A stretch of 64,000 nucleotides of DNA from Rhizobium sp. N324 (GCF_001664485.1 NZ_CP013630.1:3413001-3477000), one strand, 5' to 3'. Shown: positions 41,820-50,053, counted from the stretch's first letter. Notes: generated from the sequence alone by a model not told the origin. A program made the numbers and translations.

Positions 41820-42398
41820 ATGAAACTGACCAAAATCAGCGCCATCCGGCGCAAGGAGTTACGACAGGCTGCCTTCGCGGTGCTGCAACAGGAAGGCATG
41901 GCGGGTGCAACCCTGGAAAAGGTGGCCGCCTATGCCGGCGCTTCCAAAGGTATCGTGCTGCATTATTTCCGCAGCAAGCAGGAGCTGTTCGAGCATGCGA
42001 TGCGCGAGGCGAACCTTTCGCTTAGTGTAGCGGTGCGCACCCGGCTGAAGCAGGCGACGACGCCTCGCGAGCGACTGGAGGCGATCATAGAGGTCAACTT
42101 CGAAGAGCGTTTCTTTCAGCCCTCTATCTGCCACGCGTGGCTTTCGCTTTGCGCCGAAGTGCCACGCGAGCCGCAGCTCGCCCGCATCCAGAAAGTGATC
42201 CATGCCCGCATGCGTTCCAACCTGATGTCGGCGCTGGTGCATCTGCTACCACGTGCCGAATGCGAGACCGTGGCGCTGACGATCACAGCGTTGATCGACG
42301 GGCTTTGGCTGCGGGCCGGCCTGCAATCGGAAGGCCTGACGCGAGAAGTAGCCATCAACCAGACGCGCGAATACTTAAAATACCGAATCCCGGACTGA
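41820..42398 (+). CDS. betI: TetR-family regulator, BetI-like
   Basis: A 192-residue TetR regulator closely following BetI: ISAIRRKELRQAAFAVLQQE, helix-turn-helix GATLEKVAAYAGASKGIVLHYF, and the C-terminal SICHAWLSLCAEVPREPQLA, then LTITALIDGLWLRAGL. BetI represses choline-to-betaine genes and is relieved by choline. The betCBA genes that usually accompany it are not here; the divergent choX is the probable target. No strong ribosome-binding site precedes the ATG. Confidence 0.87.
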   Translation: MKLTKISAIRRKELRQAAFAVLQQEGMAGATLEKVAAYAGASKGIVLHYFRSKQELFEHAMREANLSLSVAVRTRLKQATTPRERLEAIIEVNFEERFFQPSICHAWLSLCAEVPREPQLARIQKVIHARMRSNLMSALVHLLPRAECETVALTITALIDGLWLRAGLQSEGLTREVAINQTREYLKYRIPD

Positions 42399-42443
42399 GG
42401 ATCGGCGAAGCAGTACAATTTGATGTAGCGCCTGGGTCTTTTA

Positions 42444-42590
42444 TCAATGTGCGCGGCGAGACATCTCAGCGACAATCTGATGCTTCTCCTCGTCGCTCCA
42501 ATCAGGACGGCGACCCGCATCAGTGAAAACCTCAGACCGCTGCACCGCCTCGTCGGCCTTGGTGCTATGCGTAAACCCTGTAATCGTCAT
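42444..42590 (-). pseudogene. Remnant of an IS66-family orfA (TnpA)
   Basis: A 48-codon minus-strand frame starting MTITGFTHSTKADEAVQRSE and continuing VFTDAGRRPDWSDEEKHQIV matches the N-terminus of the IS66 accessory protein TnpA as found in rhizobial copies. It stops after AEMSRRAH, before the helix-turn-helix region is complete. No tnpB, tnpC or terminal repeats are visible, so it is a scar of an old insertion. The rest of the 42399-42713 gap shows no gene. Confidence 0.72.
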
Positions 42591-42713
42591 ATGTCGAAGC
42601 CCTGTTCGGGCACAACATCAACGATCAACTGCCGATCTGCTCTAGAAAGAGCGGTCGGACCTTTGCGCAGCCATTCTTCAAGGTCTCGCTCATTGCGTCC
42701 CCGGAGTTCGGCC

Positions 42714-43583
42714 TCACTGCAGGCTTCGCCACTCTCCCGGCGGCACACCGGTGGCAGCTTTAAAAGCTTTGGAAAAATGGCTCTGTGAACCGAAGCCGCA
42801 GGCGGAGGCAACGGCTGCAAGGCCGTTTTCCCGGTCGCGAAGAAGGCTGGCTGCCTGCTCGATCCGTCGCGCCGCCACATAGCGATGCGGCGGCATTCCG
42901 AAGCTGACGCGAAACATCTTTGCAAAATGAAAGGTGCTCAAGCCGGCTTCCCGTGCCAGCCGATCGAGCGTCAGCGCCTGGTCGAGGTTGGCGTCGATGT
43001 AATCAGCAGTACGGCGACGCACGGAGGGCGAAAGCCCTCCGCGCACGGTCTCTTGCCGCGCCTGCCGATTGTGCGATTTCAAGATACGATGAATGAGGAG
43101 CTTACAAACCGCATCCAGGGCGACACGGTCGCTCTTTTCCTGCCAGTTCAGAGGCAAAACCCCTCCCCGGACGATCATCGCCATTGCCGGGTCATCACAA
43201 AACGTCAGATCCATCAGATCGATATGTCTCGGGTCAATGTCAAACGATGTCAGCGCTTCGTAAGCGAGGAGCTCGGGATCAACGTAAAGATGAAACATCC
43301 TCAACGGCCCGCCGATATGCCATTGGCTTTTGTGTTCGGCCGGCAATAGGCAAAGCTTGCCTGGCGCTCCGCCCGATAGCCGCTTGTCCTCGCGGATGAC
43401 CCTTTCGCCGCCATCAAGATAGATGCTCAGCGTGTGATGGTCGGGACGCTCATAGAAGGCCTGTCCTGCGCGGTTGGTCCACTCCGCAAGCGACAGCCCC
43501 CGGTCGACCGAACCGGAGCGCTGAAGGCAGGCGCCGGATCTTGAGAGGGCTTCTTTAACTGTCAGACGGTGTTGCTGTTCCAT
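42714..43583 (-). CDS. AraC-family transcriptional regulator
   Basis: A 289-residue regulator. The N-terminal part has a cupin-like sensing region (DHHTLSIYLDGGERVIRED); the C-terminal 100 residues contain two helix-turn-helix motifs, LDRLAREAGLSTFHFAKMFR and LAAVASACGFGSQSHFSKAF, as in AraC/XylS proteins. It is divergent from a DMT exporter (168 bp apart), which is its probable target. The effector is unknown. Confidence 0.9.
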   Translation of the reverse strand: MEQQHRLTVKEALSRSGACLQRSGSVDRGLSLAEWTNRAGQAFYERPDHHTLSIYLDGGERVIREDKRLSGGAPGKLCLLPAEHKSQWHIGGPLRMFHLYVDPELLAYEALTSFDIDPRHIDLMDLTFCDDPAMAMIVRGGVLPLNWQEKSDRVALDAVCKLLIHRILKSHNRQARQETVRGGLSPSVRRRTADYIDANLDQALTLDRLAREAGLSTFHFAKMFRVSFGMPPHRYVAARRIEQAASLLRDRENGLAAVASACGFGSQSHFSKAFKAATGVPPGEWRSLQ

Positions 43584-43750
43584 GATCTATCGAGGCCTCG
43601 TCTGAAGAGCTTGAATGGGACGGCGCAGCTGATCAATATGGTCAAAGGCAAAAAACCCAAGAATATACAATGCCTCCACGGTTCCCGGCATAGACCTGGC
43701 TGTTCGGCCCGGTATCGATCCTCCCATTGTCGTTGACGGAGTGAAAGACC

Positions 43751-44653
43751 ATGACCGGCCTCTGCTATGCTTTAACCGTCCTGATCTGGGGCACCACCTG
43801 GATCGCCATCAAGAACCAGCTTGGCGTCGTTCCGATTGAAGCGTCGATCGCCTACCGCTTTGCCCTCGCCGGCGTGATATTATTTGTAGGCCTGAAGATC
43901 GCGAAGAGGCTTCAGCCCATCCCCTTGCCTCACCATCCCTACGTTTTCCTCCAGGCGATCTGTCTCTTTTCCTGTAATTTTCTTTGCTTCTATATCGCTG
44001 AAACCTTGGTCCCGAGCGGCATTGTTTCGGTGATCTTCTCAGCTGCGACAATCTTCAATCTTGCCAATGGCATGGTCGCATTTGGCCAGAGGCCGGCGGC
44101 GCGCATTCTGGTCGGCGCGGCCTTCGGTGTTGCCGGCATTGTCTGCCTTTTTTGGAACGAGGCTGCCGCCGCCGCGTTCGACCGCGACGTTGTGATCGGT
44201 GTGATGCTTGCCCTCCTCGGGACATGGTTCTTTTCGGTTGGCAACCTCGTGTCTGTGCGCAACAGGAAGCACGGACTATCTGTGACCTCGGTAAACGCAT
44301 ACGGCATGCTCTACGGTGCCGGAATCGTCTCGGCATTCGCCGCCGTTCGGGGTGTCGAATTTACCTTCGATCCTTCAGCGTCCTATGTCGCCTCTCTCCT
44401 TTATCTCGCGATTTTCGGCTCGGTGATTGGTTTTACCACCTACCTCACCGTCGTTAACCGACTGGGAGCAGAGAAAGCCGCTTATATGACGGTCCTTTTT
44501 CCCATCGTTGCCCTGACGATTTCGATGTTTTTCGAAGGTTATCAGCTCGGTCCATTGGCAGCGCTCGGGCTCTGCGCCGTGCTGGTTGGAAACGTGCTGG
44601 TTTTTTCACCAGTGCCTCGTCTGGCCGTTTTTATCAGGCGCTTTCGACCCTGA
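43751..44653 (+). CDS. DMT superfamily (EamA) transporter
   Basis: A 300-residue inner-membrane protein with ten helices in two EamA repeats, starting TGLCYALTVLIWGTTWIAIK and, in the second half, LYLAIFGSVIGFTTYLTVVN and AAYMTVLFPIVALTISMFFE. The family exports amino acids, nucleosides or drugs. A divergent AraC regulator suggests inducible expression. Weak GACGGAG ribosome-binding site upstream of the ATG. Confidence 0.9.
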   Translation: MTGLCYALTVLIWGTTWIAIKNQLGVVPIEASIAYRFALAGVILFVGLKIAKRLQPIPLPHHPYVFLQAICLFSCNFLCFYIAETLVPSGIVSVIFSAATIFNLANGMVAFGQRPAARILVGAAFGVAGIVCLFWNEAAAAAFDRDVVIGVMLALLGTWFFSVGNLVSVRNRKHGLSVTSVNAYGMLYGAGIVSAFAAVRGVEFTFDPSASYVASLLYLAIFGSVIGFTTYLTVVNRLGAEKAAYMTVLFPIVALTISMFFEGYQLGPLAALGLCAVLVGNVLVFSPVPRLAVFIRRFRP

Positions 44654-44960
44654 TGTCAGAGCGAATTCCGGAGGATTAGCCTTTCGGTCGCGCCGTTTCC
44701 CTTTGGGGCGTGGCGACGTCGTCGATCAGTTCGACCATCCGGTCGATCTTGCGGAAGCGTTCGACGCTGAGCTCGCCCAGCCGCAGCGCCGAGGGAGAAA
44801 GGCCGGCATAGGCGGAATAGATTCTGGATTCCAGTGACCTTGTCGGCTGGGAGTCGCTGCGAGTGTTACGGCAAAAGCGGCATTTGGCAGGGCTCGACAT
44901 TGGCGACGGCCCCCTGCCTCTGACCTTTCTCGGCATGCGACAAAATCGCGCAATACCCGC
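44654..44960. other. Region with an unrecognised minus-strand reading frame
   Basis: About 300 bp between the transporter and the permease operon. A minus-strand frame at 44676-44987 (103 codons) has a helix-like C-terminal half (ESRIYSAYAGLSPSALRLGE, then FRKIDRMVELIDDVATP) that could be the remnant of a gene, while its N-terminal half looks random. I cannot assign it and do not call it a gene. Confidence 0.35.
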
Positions 44961-44990
44961 TTGACTTCCGCGAAGGCAAGGGCTCATATT
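44961..44990 (+). promoter_or_regulatory. Candidate promoter of the APC permease operon
   Basis: TTGACT (44961-44966) and CATATT (44985-44990) are separated by 18 bp and match the sigma-70 consensus at five and four of six positions. They lie 55 bp upstream of the first gene of the operon. A small hairpin, TTGCCT-GAA-AGGCAA (45008-45022), follows in the leader. Confidence 0.5.
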
Positions 44991-45044
44991 CCTCCTGCGA
45001 AACTAAATTGCCTGAAAGGCAAAATTCGTTCGAGGAGGGAATGG

Positions 45045-45377
45045 ATGGTATCGCATAGCGAAGGTGCCGAGATGCACCTCGCGCGGCGCATCGACCAGAT
45101 GCATGCGCGCGACCGGGCAGGCCTTATCATATTCGTGGTCGTGCTCTGGTGCACGATGCTTTTTGCACTTTTGAACGTGTGGCCGTTCATTCCCGTGCCG
45201 GCCATTCGCATCATTCTGACCGTCTTCTGCGGGCTGGTGCTGCTCTTCAACACGGCGGCGATCGTCGCCATGCTGCGGCACTATGTCGAGGACAAGGAAT
45301 TCATTTACGGCCTCGACCTCAAGCATCTCGACGAGATGCGGGCCCGCCGGCGCGGAGGCGAACGTCATGGCCTATAA
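45045..45377 (+). CDS. Small two-helix membrane protein (first gene of permease operon)
   Basis: A 110-residue protein with a charged N-terminus (EMHLARRIDQMHARDRAG) and two membrane helices (LIIFVVVLWCTMLFALLNVW and IILTVFCGLVLLFNTAAIVA), then a charged tail (HLDEMRARRRGGER). The start at 45045 has AGGAGGG 5 bp upstream. It overlaps the next gene by 11 bp. I do not recognise a family; its constant place before the permease suggests an accessory subunit. Confidence 0.82.
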   Translation: MVSHSEGAEMHLARRIDQMHARDRAGLIIFVVVLWCTMLFALLNVWPFIPVPAIRIILTVFCGLVLLFNTAAIVAMLRHYVEDKEFIYGLDLKHLDEMRARRRGGERHGL

Positions 45378-45750
45378 GCCCCCGGAACAAAGCCTCGGCG
45401 CGCAGATCTTCGACGTGCTCACACTTCTGGCGCTGACCGTCGGCGCCCTTTACATCCCGCTCTATCTCGGCCTGGCGGGGGCGGCCAAGACGCCGGCCCC
45501 GATCGCAAACCCGACCTGGGAAGCACTCGGCCAGAACCCCGGCGAACAGGCCCAATGGGCCGCGCTTGGATATAGCGATCCGGCCGCCGTCAACGACATG
45601 ATTACCGCCCGCTTCGACTATTCATTCAGCTGGTCGGCCCTCGTTGTCATGGCAGTCCTCGTCATCGGCTACTTCATTCTCGTCGTCAGGCTCTCCGACA
45701 GAGAGTACCGCGACGTGATCGAAGAGCGTTTCGGCCCGAAAGAGAAATAG
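45367..45750 (+). CDS. Small two-helix membrane protein (second gene of permease operon)
   Basis: A 127-residue protein with helices IFDVLTLLALTVGALYIPLY and SALVVMAVLVIGYFILVVRL joined by a loop of about 60 residues that probably lies in the periplasm (APIANPTWEALGQNPGEQAQ), and a charged C-terminus (REYRDVIEERFGPKEK) in the cytoplasm. The ATG at 45367 lies inside the preceding gene; GGAGG is 6 bp upstream. No known family. Confidence 0.82.
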   Translation: MAYKPPEQSLGAQIFDVLTLLALTVGALYIPLYLGLAGAAKTPAPIANPTWEALGQNPGEQAQWAALGYSDPAAVNDMITARFDYSFSWSALVVMAVLVIGYFILVVRLSDREYRDVIEERFGPKEK

Positions 45751-45758
45751 GCGACGAT

Positions 45759-45926
45759 ATGGATATCTGGAACATCCTGGAATACGCCGCATGGGCGCTC
45801 TCGGCACTCTTCGCCGTCTTGATGCTTTACGATATGGGGCGCATCGACACCACCTATGACAACGCTCTGCTGACCTCATCCCGCGAAGGCGAGATCGAGG
45901 CCGCCGCCGAGCGGCACGTGATCTGA
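45759..45926 (+). CDS. 55-residue single-helix membrane protein (third gene of permease operon)
   Basis: MDIWNILEYAAWALSALFAV then LMLYDMGRIDTTYDNALL, i.e. one membrane helix near the N-terminus followed by a soluble, acidic tail ending ERHVI. It starts 8 bp after the preceding stop and ends 12 bp before the permease, so it is tightly spaced in the operon. Coding is supported by this spacing and by the clean membrane-segment pattern. Confidence 0.75.
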   Translation: MDIWNILEYAAWALSALFAVLMLYDMGRIDTTYDNALLTSSREGEIEAAAERHVI

Positions 45927-45938
45927 GGGGCCACGGCA

Positions 45939-47336
45939 ATGTCGAACAGCAATGTGAAAGCCGGGCAGCCGGAAAGACTGCAGCTTCTGCGCGTTCTTGG
46001 CCCCGCCCATATCTGGGCGCTTGGCGTCGGCATCGTTCTCGTCGGCGAATACATGGGCTGGAATTTCTCGGTGGGCAAGGGCGGCATGATCGCCGGCCTC
46101 GTCGCCTGCTGGGTTGCCGGCCTGCTCTACACCTGCGTCGCCATGATCGATTCCGAGGTAACCTCGACGGTTGCGGCCGCCGGTGGCCAATATGCGCAGG
46201 CCAAACACATTGTCGGCCCGCTGATGGCCTTCAATGTGGGCCTGTTTCTGGTTATGGCCTACACGATGCTGGAGGCCGGCAACGCGATCACGATCGGCTT
46301 CCTGCTCGATACCGTCGCTGGATTGCAGGGCCACAGCGGCCTCAATCAGCAGCCCTTTATCGTGCTCTCGATCATGTTCCTTGCCTGGCTGAATTACCGG
46401 GGCGTGCTGGCCACGCTGACCTTCAACCTGGTCATCACGGCAATTGCATTTATTGCCATCATCGCGCTGTTTCTCGTCGTGCAACTCGGCGGCTCGGCCG
46501 TCCAGCTCGACTTTTCCGCCGTGACCACAGACCCGATGCCCTATGGCTGGGTCGGCATCATCGCGGCGCTGCATTTCGGCCTCTGGTTTTATCTTGGCAT
46601 CGAGGGCACATGCCAGGCGGCCGAAGAAGTGCGCTCGCCGGCCCGTTCGCTGCCTTACGGCACAATGGCGGGGATCATGACGCTGCTGATCGCCGCGACC
46701 ATGACCTGGTACGTATGTTCCGGCCTCATTCCCTGGGAATATCTCGGCCAGGCGGGCACACCGCTTTTCGACGCCGCCCGGGTGACCGGGAATACGGGCC
46801 TCATGGTTCTGCTCTTCGTCGGCACGCTGTTTTCGACGCTGGCTTCGGCCAATGGCTGCATCAACGATGCGTCTCGCGCATGGTTTTCCATGGGCCGCGA
46901 CCGCTATCTGCCGATCTGGTTCGGCGCGGTCCATCCCGTTTACCGCACGCCTTATCGCTCCATCGTCTTTCTCGTGCCGATCGCATTGATCTTTGCGCTG
47001 GGCGCGCCGCTCGACCAGGTCGTGACCTTCTCGATCTTGTCCGGCCTGCTTGGTTATACCTTCATGACCTTCAACATGGTGATGTTCCGCAACAAGTGGC
47101 CGCTGGGAAGCATCAAGCGCGGATACGTCCATCCGTTCCATCCGCTGCCGACCATCGTGCTGCTCCTGCTCTGCGGCGCCGCCTACTTCGCGGTGTTCCT
47201 CGGCTACGGAACGCAGCTCATCGCCATGACCGGCTTTTATATCGTGGCGTCGCTGTGGTTCCACTTCCGCCGCTACCGCTATGTCCGGCGCGGCGACCAG
47301 TTTACCATGCCGTGGCCGAGGCCAGAGGGCTACTGA
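45939..47336 (+). CDS. APC-superfamily permease, ethanolamine-permease-like
   Basis: A 465-residue transporter with about twelve membrane helices. The first helix region GVGIVLVGEYMGWNFSVGKG is the substrate-binding unwound helix as in the ethanolamine/amino-acid permease branch; further blocks are VTSTVAAAGGQYAQAKHIVG, GLWFYLGIEGTCQAAEEVRS and TLFSTLASANGCINDASRAW. It probably imports an amino acid or amine by cation symport. Unlike usual APC permeases it is encoded behind three small membrane proteins and before two more. Confidence 0.9.
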   Translation: MSNSNVKAGQPERLQLLRVLGPAHIWALGVGIVLVGEYMGWNFSVGKGGMIAGLVACWVAGLLYTCVAMIDSEVTSTVAAAGGQYAQAKHIVGPLMAFNVGLFLVMAYTMLEAGNAITIGFLLDTVAGLQGHSGLNQQPFIVLSIMFLAWLNYRGVLATLTFNLVITAIAFIAIIALFLVVQLGGSAVQLDFSAVTTDPMPYGWVGIIAALHFGLWFYLGIEGTCQAAEEVRSPARSLPYGTMAGIMTLLIAATMTWYVCSGLIPWEYLGQAGTPLFDAARVTGNTGLMVLLFVGTLFSTLASANGCINDASRAWFSMGRDRYLPIWFGAVHPVYRTPYRSIVFLVPIALIFALGAPLDQVVTFSILSGLLGYTFMTFNMVMFRNKWPLGSIKRGYVHPFHPLPTIVLLLLCGAAYFAVFLGYGTQLIAMTGFYIVASLWFHFRRYRYVRRGDQFTMPWPRPEGY

Positions 47337-47387
47337 CCATGCCTGTCCTTCCTGCTGTGAGGTGACGCGATCGTTTCCCTTGGCCTA

Positions 47388-48062
47388 TTGATCCTGTCGC
47401 TGGCCGCCTGCCTTTTGCTCGCGATGCTCGCGCTCGGAGAGCATCGCAAGATGATGACGCAGCGCCATAGGCTGCTGGATGAAGCGGCGGCTGTCCTGAC
47501 GTCCCCCCGCTTCGGGCTTTCCGCCGATCAGCATCCGGTCGTCAGCGGCAGCCTGGCGGACGGCACGGCGGTCACGCTCGATGTTTTCACCGATACGATG
47601 GTGACGCGCCGGCTGCCGCAGCTCTGGCTGCGGGTCACGTTGCAGGACGGCATTGCCCAGCCGTGGCCCTCGGTCGGCATCCTCGCGCGGCCGACGGGTT
47701 CGGAATATTATTCGGCGGTTCACGGCCTGAACGAGTGGTTGACCCCGCCGGCCACTGAGGTTCCGGTGCTGATGCGCGGCACTGCTGGTGCAATAGACCG
47801 CCAATGGCATTCCCTGCGGCACGGTCTTGCCGGCCTGGTTGCCGATCCCAGCGTCAAGGAGGCGGTCGTTACGCCGCGAATGGTTCGCGTGGTGGTCCAA
47901 GCCGCAGAAGGCGAGCGATCGGCCCATCTTCTGCTGAGGCAAGCGCGCTTTTCGGTCGACACCCTGCCCCGGCCGACGATACGTCAAACGCTGGATATGG
48001 CACTGGAACTCCGTTCGCTTGCCGCCAGAGCTGCGCAACGCGCAGCCGTCGATGCCATTTAA
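47388..48062 (+). CDS. Membrane-anchored protein of unknown function
   Basis: About 224 residues with an N-terminal membrane anchor (ILSLAACLLLAMLALG) and a soluble domain (VVSGSLADGTAVTLDVFTDT, LPQLWLRVTLQDG, ARPTGSEYYSAVHGLNEWLT, and VVVQAAEGERSAHLLLRQA) with no family I recognise. The start is uncertain: TTG 47388 is the only normal start codon in frame, but the ribosome-binding site GAGGTGA (47355-47365 region) lies 4 bp before an ATC at 47370 that would give a longer membrane anchor (VSLGLLILSLAACLLLAMLA). It follows the permease after about 50 bp. Confidence 0.75.
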   Translation: MILSLAACLLLAMLALGEHRKMMTQRHRLLDEAAAVLTSPRFGLSADQHPVVSGSLADGTAVTLDVFTDTMVTRRLPQLWLRVTLQDGIAQPWPSVGILARPTGSEYYSAVHGLNEWLTPPATEVPVLMRGTAGAIDRQWHSLRHGLAGLVADPSVKEAVVTPRMVRVVVQAAEGERSAHLLLRQARFSVDTLPRPTIRQTLDMALELRSLAARAAQRAAVDAI

Positions 48063-48072
48063 GGAGCGTGCG

Positions 48073-48321
48073 ATGGAAAAAGGGCCCAATCCATATCTTG
48101 TCCTCGCACTCGCGATCGTATTGCCAGGCGCGGGTCACGTAGCGATAGGAGAGCCGCGCCGCGGCCTGACCTTCGTCCTCTTTGTCATGCTCTTTTCCAT
48201 CCTCACCTTCATGACGACGACATCCGATCAATCCTTCATCGGCCGGCACGCAGGCGGGCTTTTCATCTGGGCGCTGTCCATTCCGGATGCCTACCGCCGG
48301 GCGAGGCTGGCGCGCCTTTAG
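48073..48321 (+). CDS. Small membrane protein (last gene of permease operon)
   Basis: An 82-residue protein with two to three membrane helices (YLVLALAIVLPGAGHVAIGE, LTFVLFVMLFSILTFMTTT, GGLFIWALSIPDAYRRARLA). The GAGHVAIGEPRRGL turn resembles TM2-like proteins. AAGGAG lies 6 bp before the ATG and the gene starts 10 bp after the preceding stop. Function unknown. Confidence 0.8.
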   Translation: MEKGPNPYLVLALAIVLPGAGHVAIGEPRRGLTFVLFVMLFSILTFMTTTSDQSFIGRHAGGLFIWALSIPDAYRRARLARL

Positions 48322-48353
48322 AGCATGTCGCGCAAACTGTGCCGCGGTTTTAG
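48320..48353. repeat. Dispersed rhizobial repeat, copy 1 (left of the TadG-like gene)
   Basis: A short unit with the wording AGAGCATGTCGCGCAAA, then GTGCCGCGGTTTT. It is almost identical to 49921-49954 and shares its core (AGCA...AAG-GTG...GCGGTTTT) with 59763-59822 and, inverted, with 63887-63940. The rest of the gap to 48585 (including an imperfect GAAATCC inverted repeat near 48425-48460) shows no gene. Confidence 0.7.
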
Positions 48354-48585
48354 GTCCGCACACTCTTCAAGACCAGTTTCGACTGCACCGCTTCGCTAGC
48401 GGGGCGTGATGACCGGGCGGATTTCCGGGCCCCGAGTTCGCGCGAAATCCGGGATTTCGGCGATTTAATTAGAACACAACCATACGTGTTTTCCTTTGGT
48501 TTATGCTCCACTGTTAGTGATCGCCTCGTAGATATGCGGTTGTGGCGGCTACGCTCACACTGCTACCGGGAAGGGCGGCCCTTAT

Positions 48586-49923
48586 ATGTTGCATCGTTTT
48601 ATTGTTGACCGGTCCGGCAATTTTGGAATTATGACGGCGCTGCTGGCCATTCCGCTGCTGGGTGCGGCGGGAACGGCCATTGATTTTGGCAGCGCCCTGT
48701 CGCTTCGCACAGAATTGTACGCCGCTGCGGATGCGGCAGCCGTGGGATCCATAACGAAAACCTCGGATGCGGCAAAGCAGGCAGCCACGCTGTCAGGCGA
48801 CGGGTCGCTGACGCTCGGCAAATCCGAAGCCCAGAAGATCTTCTTTTCACAAATGTCCAAAAAACAGGGCGATGTTCCCGTTGCCGTCGACATCAGCGTT
48901 CAAAAACAGGGCGGCACGCTCAGCTCGACTGTATCCTTCAGCGCGCAGATGCCGACGACATTCATGCAGGTGTTGGGATTTCATCAAATCCCCGTTTCCG
49001 GAACGGCAACAGCGCAGTATGAGACCCCGTCTTACATGGATTTCTTCATGCTGCTGGATAACACCCCATCAATGGGTGTTGCCGCCACCACCGATGATAT
49101 AACCGCCATGAAAAAAGCGACGGTGAACGGCCACGATGGCGGCAAAGATAAAAACTGCGCCTTCGCATGCCACATCGTTTCTGAGAAAGGCGTTGAGGAT
49201 AAGAAGAGCTACTACAATGTCGCGCGCGACAATGGCGTGACCATCCGCATCGACGTGGTGGCCGCTGCCATCAAAGCCCTGATGGCCAAGGCGAAGGACA
49301 CACAGTCCATGCCGAGCCAATTCCGGGTCGCCGCATACACCTTCGGCAAGACTGCCCAGGACGCTAAAAACGCGAAGCTCTTCAAGGTTTCCGATCTGGA
49401 TTATGATCTGAGCGCTGTGGCAGCCGCCACCAACATGATCGGTCTTATGAGCATTCCCTATCAGAACTACTACAGCGACCAGCAAACCAGTTTTGACGAA
49501 GCGCTGAAAGGGATTGAAGGCGAAATCAAGGGCAACATCGGCATGGGCACCAGCAATGCCGATCGTCAGAAGATCGTGTTTTTTGTCGCTGACGGTGTTG
49601 GCGATAGCTATAAGCCGGCCGGATGCACCAGCCCGAAAGGCGCAAACGGCGGACGATGCATCGAACCCATCGACACGGCTTATTGCAAGAAGCTCAAAGA
49701 TCGCGGCATCAAGGTCGCCGTCCTCTATACGACCTATTTGCCCCTGCCCGACAACAGCTTTTACAACGACTGGGTCAAGCCCTTTGAGAGCAAGATCGCC
49801 ACGAAAATGGAAGAGTGCGCCACCCCCGGCTTTTACTTCGCAGTCAGTCCAACGGACGGCATTGAAGAGGCCATGGAGGCCCTGTTCCTGAAGATTGTCA
49901 GCGCGCCTCGGATAACCAGCTAA
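48586..49923 (+). CDS. TadG-like pilus assembly protein with von Willebrand A domain
   Basis: A 445-residue protein of the TadE/TadG group. The N-terminus carries the pilin-like segment RSGNFGIMTALLAIPLLGAA and GTAIDFGSALSLRTELYAAA typical of TadE/F/G proteins; residues about 150-440 are a VWA-like domain with the metal-site start MLLDNTPSMG and later IVFFVADGVGDSYKPAGCTS. Such proteins are exported and act in Flp-type pili or adhesion. No other tad/cpa gene is in the window, so it is a solitary copy. It is bracketed by two copies of a short repeat. Confidence 0.87.
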   Translation: MLHRFIVDRSGNFGIMTALLAIPLLGAAGTAIDFGSALSLRTELYAAADAAAVGSITKTSDAAKQAATLSGDGSLTLGKSEAQKIFFSQMSKKQGDVPVAVDISVQKQGGTLSSTVSFSAQMPTTFMQVLGFHQIPVSGTATAQYETPSYMDFFMLLDNTPSMGVAATTDDITAMKKATVNGHDGGKDKNCAFACHIVSEKGVEDKKSYYNVARDNGVTIRIDVVAAAIKALMAKAKDTQSMPSQFRVAAYTFGKTAQDAKNAKLFKVSDLDYDLSAVAAATNMIGLMSIPYQNYYSDQQTSFDEALKGIEGEIKGNIGMGTSNADRQKIVFFVADGVGDSYKPAGCTSPKGANGGRCIEPIDTAYCKKLKDRGIKVAVLYTTYLPLPDNSFYNDWVKPFESKIATKMEECATPGFYFAVSPTDGIEEAMEALFLKIVSAPRITS

Positions 49924-49954
49924 AGCATGTCGCGCAAAAGTGTGCCGCGGTTTT
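49921..49954. repeat. Dispersed rhizobial repeat, copy 2 (right of the TadG-like gene)
   Basis: TAAAGCATGTCGCGCAAAAG and GTGCCGCGGTTTT, a direct repeat of the copy at 48320. Its first bases overlap the TAA stop of the TadG-like gene. Confidence 0.7.
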
Positions 49955-50004
49955 CCCAGGCAAAGCACGAAGCGCTTTTGCCGCAGCGAATGCCTGAAAA
50001 CAAA

Positions 50005-50053
50005 GAGCTAAAGCGCGGCGCATGAATCAAGTTTGATGCGACGCGCTTTAGAG
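50005..50053. repeat. Inverted repeat in the TadG-dehydratase gap
   Basis: AGCTAAAGCGCG and CGCGCTTTAGAGC are inverted arms separated by about 24 bp, followed by a second weak dyad (AGAGCACGATGCG with CGCATCATGCTCT, 50051-50085). Both belong to the palindromic intergenic repeats of rhizobia. Confidence 0.6.

Noticed and set aside
44676..44987. A 103-codon minus-strand frame between the DMT exporter and the permease operon
   Set aside because: The C-terminal half looks protein-like but there is no recognised family, no good start, and it overlaps the permease promoter; kept only as an unassigned region.
45876..47264. A 462-codon minus-strand frame opposite the permease
   Set aside because: Antisense of a clear twelve-helix transporter; product is highly charged and without domains.
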